This document shows positions 1 to 4,429 of a stretch of DNA of 6,259 bases, one piece after another; positions within the stretch are counted from its first letter, which is position 1; each line of letters opens with the position of its first letter. Source of the DNA: Candidatus Poribacteria bacterium (GTDB taxonomy: Bacteria > Poribacteria > WGA-4E > B28-G17); contig QNBQ01000110.1 in the NCBI GenBank assembly GCA_003645735.1, forward strand, positions 1 to 6,259. Reading direction: 5' to 3'. The position numbers and the translations under genes are program-made. Under the pieces are notes generated by a model, which was given only the letters and a program-made list of their open reading frames with translations, was not told the origin of the DNA and did not search any database.

Positions 1-842
1 GCCATGTATCCGACGACCTGGCTTTTATCGCCGAAGGGGACATCCCCCGAGTTTGCGTATTTCAGGACCTTTATCCTATCCGCCCCCAGGAGCTTGGCGG
101 CCTCCATGACGACGTAGACCGGCCCGGCGCCGCACATCATCGTGTGAAGCTCCGGAACCCCGAGCCTCATGTGCTCGGCTATCCTCCGCCTGACGACCGC
201 CGGGTCGAACGTCGAGACCGCCTCGATCACAACCTTATCCGCCCTGACCGCCTCCTCATACTCGGGGTAATGCGACAGATCGGTGCTGGCCACCAACAGG
301 TAATCGTCCTTCTCCTTCAGGACGTCGTGAAGCGCCCGTGCCAGCGAGCTGCAGGCTGCTTCGGAGTAGTCGTGCATCAGGATCGGCACGAGTTTGAACT
401 CGCCTATCGCCTCCTGCAGGAAGGGGAGCTGAACCTCTATGCTGTGCTCGTAGGCGTGGGCCTGGGGCAGGTGTCTGATGCGGTCGTCCGCCCTCATCAG
501 CGCCGAGGCGATCTCCTCGTCGATCCCCACCCTCCCGAGCGGGGTCTCGAACTCCCCCTCCGCCCAGATCGCGTAGCCCGTTACCGGATATCTGTGGCTG
601 GGGCCTATGACCACGACCGTCCCGTATCTCTCCCCCTCGACCTGCTTGTAGGCGTGTCCGGCCACCGCGCCGGAGTAGACGTAGCCGGCGTGGGGGGCGA
701 TCAGCCCGATCACCCTCCCCTTTATCTCCCCGTCCCTGGGCGCGCCGTCGATATACCTCCTCACCTCCCGGCGCAGCTCCTCGGGGGAGCTTGGGTAAAA
801 CATGCCCGCCACAGCGGGCCTTCTGGTGGAGGAGAAGAACAT
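1..842 (-). CDS. MEMO1-family protein (AmmeMemoRadiSam system protein B), C-terminus cut by window edge
   Basis: A continuous reading frame runs from an ATG at 842 off the left edge, giving about 280 residues. Seen: the family signature in order is RRPAVAGMFYP (7-17), IAPHAGY (48-54, His51), GPSHRYP (80-86, His83), YEHSIE (131-136, His133), STDLSHY (186-192, Asp188, His191), MMCGAG (235-240, Cys237) and KYANSGD (261-267). Human MEMO1 binds metal through the equivalent His, His and Cys, and the fold resembles class III extradiol dioxygenases; the bacterial protein's reaction is unknown. In many prokaryotes it is encoded beside AMMECR1 and a radical SAM protein. The frame ends in VVGYM, near the usual C-terminus, so only a few residues are missing unless an AMMECR1 domain follows. 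The start is set by the PAVAG motif, which must be included, and by an in-frame stop at 897-899. The ribosome site is weak (AGGGGG, about 11 nt upstream). Family assignment is secure; function is not. Confidence 0.95.
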   Translation of the reverse strand, partial: MFFSSTRRPAVAGMFYPSSPEELRREVRRYIDGAPRDGEIKGRVIGLIAPHAGYVYSGAVAGHAYKQVEGERYGTVVVIGPSHRYPVTGYAIWAEGEFETPLGRVGIDEEIASALMRADDRIRHLPQAHAYEHSIEVQLPFLQEAIGEFKLVPILMHDYSEAACSSLARALHDVLKEKDDYLLVASTDLSHYPEYEEAVRADKVVIEAVSTFDPAVVRRRIAEHMRLGVPELHTMMCGAGPVYVVMEAAKLLGADRIKVLKYANSGDVPFGDKSQVVGYM

Positions 843-875
843 CGCGCCAAACCCCCTATAGCGCGGTTTACCGAA

Positions 876-904
876 AGTATACCATCTGAGGGGCCTTCAG
901 TCCA
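876..904 (-). promoter_or_regulatory. Candidate sigma-70 promoter for the MEMO gene
   Basis: On the minus strand, TGGACT (904-899, 4/6 match to the -35 consensus) is followed after 17 bp by TATACT (881-876). A TG sits one base upstream of the hexamer, making an extended -10. Transcription would begin near 869, about 27 nt before the ATG at 842. The -35 element overlaps the last codons and stop of the phosphoesterase gene. The spacing is ideal, but short motifs occur by chance, so this is only a candidate for independent expression of the MEMO gene. Confidence 0.35.
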
Positions 905-1391
905 GCCTCACGATCTCCCCTTTGACCTCCCCCTCCTTGCTCACCTCCAGTATCCCGTATGACCTGAAATGAGCGTAGATCGTGTCGGTGGGGCTTCCCG
1001 GGTTGAAGAGCAGAACCCCTCCCCTCTCCTCGACCATCGCCTGGTGCGAGTGGCCGAAGATTATGCATCTGACGTTTTCCCCCTGGAACTCCTTCAGGAC
1101 CCTGTCGGGCAGGGTGTGCGGATCGCCCCAGCCGTGGATGATCCCTATCCTGACCCCCTCGACGTTTATCACCCGTTTGGGCGGCAGCTTTTCGCGCACC
1201 TCGCCCGTGTCCATGTTTCCCCTCACGGCCACCAGCCTGTTGAGCTTCTCCATCTGCTGCAGCGCCTCAAGCGTGGTGAAATCCCCGGCGTGGATGATGA
1301 AATCCAGCTTCGAGAGCGCCTCCTCCACCTCATCCGGCAGCTTGGGCGCCCTCGACGGGATATGAGTGTCAGCTATCACCCCTATCCTCAT
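897..1391 (-). CDS. Metallophosphoesterase, MJ0936/YfcE-type phosphodiesterase
   Basis: This is a 164-residue cytosolic protein, a normal length for the small YfcE/MJ0936 group of calcineurin-like phosphoesterases. Seen: all five metal-binding blocks are present in order: ADTH (7-10; Asp8, His10), HAGD (34-37; Asp37), RGNMD (57-61; Asn59), IIHGWG (85-90; His86) and FGHSH (112-116; His114, His116). They are followed by the conserved LFNPGSPTD (128-136). Members use a dinuclear metal centre, often Mn or Ni, to hydrolyse phosphodiesters such as model substrates or 2',3'-cyclic nucleotides; the physiological substrate is usually unknown and cannot be read here. The ATG start gives the canonical N-terminus MRIGVIADTH and has a strong ribosome site. 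Its first 23 bp overlap the end of the upstream DUF1844 gene, so translation is probably coupled. No signal peptide or extra domain is visible. Confidence 0.95.
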   Translation of the reverse strand: MRIGVIADTHIPSRAPKLPDEVEEALSKLDFIIHAGDFTTLEALQQMEKLNRLVAVRGNMDTGEVREKLPPKRVINVEGVRIGIIHGWGDPHTLPDRVLKEFQGENVRCIIFGHSHQAMVEERGGVLLFNPGSPTDTIYAHFRSYGILEVSKEGEVKGEIVRLD

Positions 1392-1677
1392 CCCCCTTCT
1401 CCTCCTTTCCCGGCTCCTCTTTCTCCGACCTCATCGTTATCTTGACGAAGCTCATCTTGAGGTTGAAAAGCACGTTTTCGAGGAACCTCTCCTCCTCGTC
1501 GGTGAGGTTCCCCTTCGTCTTCTCCTTGAGCATGTCGATCGTATCTATCATCTGCCTGGCCGCCTCCAGATCGACCTTCTTCTCCTTCGTCTGGGGATCC
1601 TCAAACCCGTGCATATATGCGAAGGCGGCGTTTGCGAGCGAGGCGATGAACCCGATGAAGCTGACCTTCCCCTCCAA
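1369..1677 (-). CDS. DUF1844 domain protein, TTG start
   Basis: This is a 102-residue protein of unknown function. Seen: a short, largely hydrophobic N-terminal helix (about 5-22), a DPQTKEKKVDLEAARQ block (27-42), and the hallmark LKEKTKGNLTDEEERFLENVL (the 50-70 region), then a second helix. It ends in an acidic, lysine-rich tail (about 85-102). The order and length match the DUF1844 family of small bacterial proteins. The start must be TTG at 1677-1675: an in-frame TGA lies two codons upstream, there is no in-frame ATG or GTG at the N-terminus, and a near-ideal ribosome site precedes it. It lies 20 bp after the CNNM fusion and overlaps the phosphoesterase by 23 bp, so it is very likely in the same operon. 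The tail is encoded by the DNA that also carries the next gene's ribosome site, and it may be less conserved than the core. I cannot propose a biochemical role. Confidence 0.9.
   Translation of the reverse strand: MEGKVSFIGFIASLANAAFAYMHGFEDPQTKEKKVDLEAARQMIDTIDMLKEKTKGNLTDEEERFLENVLFNLKMSFVKITMRSEKEEPGKEEKGDEDRGDS
1401..1407 (-). promoter_or_regulatory. Ribosome binding site of the phosphoesterase, inside DUF1844
   Basis: AAGGAGG (1407-1401) sits 9 nt before the ATG at 1391. It lies in codons for the Lys/Glu-rich tail of the overlapping DUF1844 gene. The strong match and spacing support the chosen start and suggest translation coupled to the upstream gene. Confidence 0.8.
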
Positions 1678-1682
1678 GGCCC

Positions 1683-1691
1683 ATCACCTCC
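1683..1691 (-). promoter_or_regulatory. Perfect 9-nt Shine-Dalgarno site before the TTG start of DUF1844
   Basis: GGAGGTGAT (1691-1683) is fully complementary to the bacterial 16S 3' end and lies 5 nt before the TTG at 1677. It occupies the 20-bp gap after the CNNM stop (TGA, 1698-1700). It decides the start: the ATG inside the motif (1685-1683) is in another frame that does not give the DUF1844 protein. The strong site may compensate for the weak TTG codon. Confidence 0.85.
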
Positions 1692-1697
1692 CATTTT

Positions 1698-4358
1698 TCA
1701 AGCCGCTCCTTCGACGAACTTGCCGGCCTTGTTTATGATCTTCGCCCTCCTCACCGTCTTGCCGTCCGACTCCAGCACGACGAACCTGAACCGATCGGTC
1801 TCTATGACCTCCCCGGGCGGCGGAACCCCGTCGTAAAGCGATATCAGATAGCCGGCCAGCGTCTCATACTCCCCCTCCGGTATGCCCATCTCGAACCTGG
1901 AGTTCAGCTCCTCCACCTCGACCCTCCCGTCGCATATCATCCTGTTCCCCTCGACCGATATAAGCTCCCCCTCCTCCCTTTCATCCCTGACCGTCCCTAT
2001 GATCTCCTCCACCAGATCCTCGATCGTCACAAGCCCGATCACCCCGCCGTATTCGTTCACGACGAAGGCCATCGGGTTTCTGAGGTGTCTGGGGGTTGTG
2101 ATGAGGGCGTGCTGGAACTCCTTGAGGAAGGTGTCGACCCGTTTCAAGGCCGGGACGAAGGTCACGTTCCTCCTTATGAACGGGTCGATCGTCCCCTCCT
2201 CCTTGCCGGAGTAGATGACGTCCAGCGCGTTAACTATGCCGATTATTTCATCTATCCGTCCCTCATAAACCGGGTATCTGGTGAAGGGCCGCTGTGCGAC
2301 CAGGTCGAGGAACCGGCCCACCGGCGTCCCCTTTCTCACCGAGACCATCTCCACAAGCGGCACCATCACCTGGCCGACCCTCTTGTCGTGCAGGTCCAGC
2401 ACGCTGTGGATCATCCTCCTCTGCTGGGGTCGGATCGCCCTCTCCCGCTCGCCGAGCGTCGCCAGCATCTTCAGCTCATCTCTGACCTCGCCCCTCTCCT
2501 CCGGCTCGCCGACCATGGATGTGATCGCCGAGGAGAAGCAGGCGAACAGCTTGACGACGGGGAACATGGCCAGGTAGGACCACCTTATCAGCCGGTGGCA
2601 CCTCAACATGACCTCGTTCGCTTTGGCCCTGAAGATCGATTTGGGCAACAGCTCACTGAATATTAGGACGATCGGCGTCATAACCCCCGTGGTCACGGCG
2701 CTCTGCCAGGAGGGATCCTCCGGCCTGAAGGCCTTGGCGACCATAACCCCCATCTCCGTCGCCGATATGTTCATCAAGTTCGTCCCTATGAGCGTCATGG
2801 TCAGGATCGATTCGGGCATGCCGAAAAGCTCCAAGACCCTCTCGGCCCTCCTGTCCCCTTCCTCTTTCATCGCCCTGAACTTGTCCCTGTTGGCCGAAAC
2901 GAACGCCGTCTCCGTCCCGGAGTAAAACCCCATCATGCCCATGAGAAGCAGCGCGAGGATGACGAACGGGATGGCCTTGGCGGCCGCCAGGGGCAGGGCG
3001 GGATCGGCCTGGGCGCCCCAGGAGAGGGAGATGCCCAAAACGGCGGGCAGCAGCGCCGATAGGATCAACCCCAGCTTTGTGAGGATCACCCTCTCCACCC
3101 TCCTGCCGTCCACCTCCGCCACCTCTATCCTCGCCCCCTCGACCTCGACCGAGTCGCCCCGGCGCGGTATTCTTCCGAGGGCGGCTATGACGTAGCCGGC
3201 GATCGTGTCGGCCTCCTCCTCGTCAAGCCTGAGTTTGAGCGTCCTGTTTATCAACCTGATGGGCGCTCTGCCCGAAACCTCATACCTGCCGTCCCCTATC
3301 GCCCTTATCATCCGCTCCTTCAGCTCGTAGGCGTCATACTCGTCCACTATGTCCCCCACGAGCTCCTCCACCACGTCCTCCAGCGTCACAAGCCCCGACG
3401 TGCCGCCGTACTCATCCACGAGTATCACCATGTGGGTCTTCAGCCTGGCGAAATCGCCCAAAAGCTCGCTCAGCTTCCTCGTCTCCGGCACGAAATGGGC
3501 CTTTCTGATCAGCGTGTCGCTCCTCTCGGGCAGCAGCCTCTCCCTGACCGAGAGGAACTCCTCGATCGTCATCCCCTTGACGTCGAACCTCCTCCATATC
3601 GGCAGATCCTTGACGTAGAAGATCCCGCATATCCGGTCGAGGCTGTCGCGGTAGACCGGTATCTTGGAAACGCCGTGTTGCTCGGCCTTTTTGAGCACAT
3701 CCCCTATCCTCTCCCCCACCTCGGCGCACACCATATCCGTTCGGGGCACCATAATCTCGTGCGCCTCCATCTCCTGGAGCTCCAGTATCGTCCTGATGAT
3801 CTCCCTCTCCCTCTCCTCCAGCTCCTCCCTCGAGGAGAAGGCCGCCCTCAGCTCATCAGCAGTCATGGCGTCGTTGAACTCCATCCCCTTGGGCATGAGC
3901 AGGTCGACTATCGCCTTCAACGCCCAGTAGGCCGGGGTGAACAGGAGGGAGATCAGCCACAGCAGCCTCGCCGTCCTCAGGGCGAACCGCTCCGGGTTCC
4001 TCATCGCGTAGACTTTGGGGGTGATCTCGCCGAAGATGAGGATCACCAGCAGGTTGAACGGTATGGCGAAGCTGACCCCCCTGGCGCTCCCGAAAAGCTG
4101 GATGAAGAGCGAGCCGACGAGGCTGGAGAAGGCGATGTTGACGAAGGTGTTGCCTATGAGGACGGTTGCCAGCAGCCTGCGCAGATCCTCACAGAACCTC
4201 ACGACGGCCCGCCCGGCCTTATCGCCCCTCTCCCTCAACCTCTGTATCTGGAGCCTTGTGAGCGAGAAGATCGCCGTCTCGGAGCCCGAAAAGAAGGCCG
4301 AAAACGCCAGAAGAACCGCTAATCCGACGAGATAGGGAAAGATGGAACTTAGATCCAT
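1698..4358 (-). CDS. Tandem-fused double CNNM/CorC (hemolysin-family) membrane transporter-like protein
   Basis: At 886 residues this is twice the usual length of about 420-450. Each half has the full order DUF21 membrane domain, CBS pair, CorC_HlyC tail. Half 1 (1-423): SGSETA (24-29), IGNTFVN (68-74), FGEITPK (109-115), MVPRTDM (203-209), DEYGGTSGLVTLEDVVEE (315-332), IAGYVIAALGRIP (386-398). Half 2 (about 424-886): SGTETA (480-485), IGTNLMN (524-530), FSELLPK (567-573), MVPLVEM (665-671), NEYGGVIGLVTIEDLVEE (768-785), LAGYLISLYDGVPPPG (834-849). The Ser, Asn and Glu positions that bind Mg2+ in CorC/CNNM structures are kept in both halves (Ser24/480, Asn70/527, Glu111/569). The family is linked to Mg2+ export or Na+/Mg2+ exchange and forms dimers; that this chain acts as a built-in heterodimer is inference. 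The halves differ: half 1 has about 17 extra residues after its first CBS motif and half 2 has 8 extra near 750-760. Residues 429-448 form an extra hydrophobic segment at the join. The ATG is fixed by an in-frame TGA five codons upstream. Confidence 0.93.
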   Translation of the reverse strand: MDLSSIFPYLVGLAVLLAFSAFFSGSETAIFSLTRLQIQRLRERGDKAGRAVVRFCEDLRRLLATVLIGNTFVNIAFSSLVGSLFIQLFGSARGVSFAIPFNLLVILIFGEITPKVYAMRNPERFALRTARLLWLISLLFTPAYWALKAIVDLLMPKGMEFNDAMTADELRAAFSSREELEEREREIIRTILELQEMEAHEIMVPRTDMVCAEVGERIGDVLKKAEQHGVSKIPVYRDSLDRICGIFYVKDLPIWRRFDVKGMTIEEFLSVRERLLPERSDTLIRKAHFVPETRKLSELLGDFARLKTHMVILVDEYGGTSGLVTLEDVVEELVGDIVDEYDAYELKERMIRAIGDGRYEVSGRAPIRLINRTLKLRLDEEEADTIAGYVIAALGRIPRRGDSVEVEGARIEVAEVDGRRVERVILTKLGLILSALLPAVLGISLSWGAQADPALPLAAAKAIPFVILALLLMGMMGFYSGTETAFVSANRDKFRAMKEEGDRRAERVLELFGMPESILTMTLIGTNLMNISATEMGVMVAKAFRPEDPSWQSAVTTGVMTPIVLIFSELLPKSIFRAKANEVMLRCHRLIRWSYLAMFPVVKLFACFSSAITSMVGEPEERGEVRDELKMLATLGERERAIRPQQRRMIHSVLDLHDKRVGQVMVPLVEMVSVRKGTPVGRFLDLVAQRPFTRYPVYEGRIDEIIGIVNALDVIYSGKEEGTIDPFIRRNVTFVPALKRVDTFLKEFQHALITTPRHLRNPMAFVVNEYGGVIGLVTIEDLVEEIIGTVRDEREEGELISVEGNRMICDGRVEVEELNSRFEMGIPEGEYETLAGYLISLYDGVPPPGEVIETDRFRFVVLESDGKTVRRAKIINKAGKFVEGAA
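2973..3089 (-). other. Junction of the two CNNM units, with signal-peptide-like extra membrane segment
   Basis: These bases encode residues 424-462. Half 1 ends with the CorC_HlyC pattern VDGRRVERV. After Lys428 comes a hydrophobic run (429-446), then SWGAQA and a loop (DPALPLAAAKA), and then the first membrane helix of half 2. Lys, hydrophobic core and an Ala-Gln-Ala ending look like a signal peptide with possible cleavage after Ala451. In the fused chain it would act as an inside-to-outside helix. The region could equally be the start of a once-separate second gene. Confidence 0.7.
3087..3104 (-). promoter_or_regulatory. Possible internal ribosome site and GTG start for the second CNNM unit
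   Basis: AGGAGG (3104-3099) lies 9 nt before an in-frame GTG (3089-3087, codon 424). A protein started here would be 463 residues, a typical length for one CNNM unit, with a plausible signal peptide. The same codons encode the conserved Arg-Arg of half 1, so the motif may be coincidental. It is recorded because position, spacing and the resulting N-terminus all fit. Confidence 0.4.
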
Positions 4359-4372
4359 GATCGGCCTCGATC
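4359..4372 (-). repeat. Small perfect hairpin between ribosome site and CNNM start codon
   Basis: GATCG and CGATC flank a 4-nt AGGC loop, ending directly at the CNNM ATG. A GGAGGTG site (4380-4374) lies 15 nt from the ATG, which is long. Folding the hairpin would bring it close. A weaker GAGG (4368-4365) lies within the hairpin itself. The 5-bp stem is short and could be chance. Confidence 0.3.
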
Positions 4373-4399
4373 ACACCTCCGACGGGGGAGTCGATACCA

Positions 4400-4429
4400 A
4401 TTTTATCATACCCCGAAACGGCGACGCAA
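4400..4429 (-). promoter_or_regulatory. Weak candidate promoter for the CNNM-DUF1844-phosphoesterase operon
   Basis: The 71-bp gap between the rhamnosidase stop and the CNNM start holds the only AT-rich patch nearby. TAAAAT (4405-4400, 5/6 of the -10 consensus) lies 18 bp downstream of TTGCGT (4429-4424, only 3/6 of the -35). No convincing terminator is visible in the gap, so read-through from the rhamnosidase gene is also possible. Confidence 0.3.

Noticed and set aside
804..819. GC-rich inverted repeat GCCCGC-CACA-GCGGGC, possible terminator or regulatory hairpin
   Set aside because: It lies within codons for the conserved PAVAG motif of MEMO and has no U-tract. It is best explained by the protein sequence in a GC-rich genome.
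144..962. Plus-strand open frame of 272 codons
   Set aside because: It is antisense to the MEMO gene, whose signature motifs are all in the minus frame. Its translation is rich in Pro, Arg, His and Leu, typical of the shadow of a GC-rich gene.
3432..4322. Plus-strand open frame of 296 codons opposite half 1 of the CNNM fusion
   Set aside because: Low-complexity Pro/Arg/Gln/His composition with no recognisable motif, lying fully opposite a well-supported gene.
4359..4429. Rho-independent terminator after the rhamnosidase
   Set aside because: The only inverted repeat is the 5-bp stem at 4359-4372, which lacks a T-run and abuts the next start codon.
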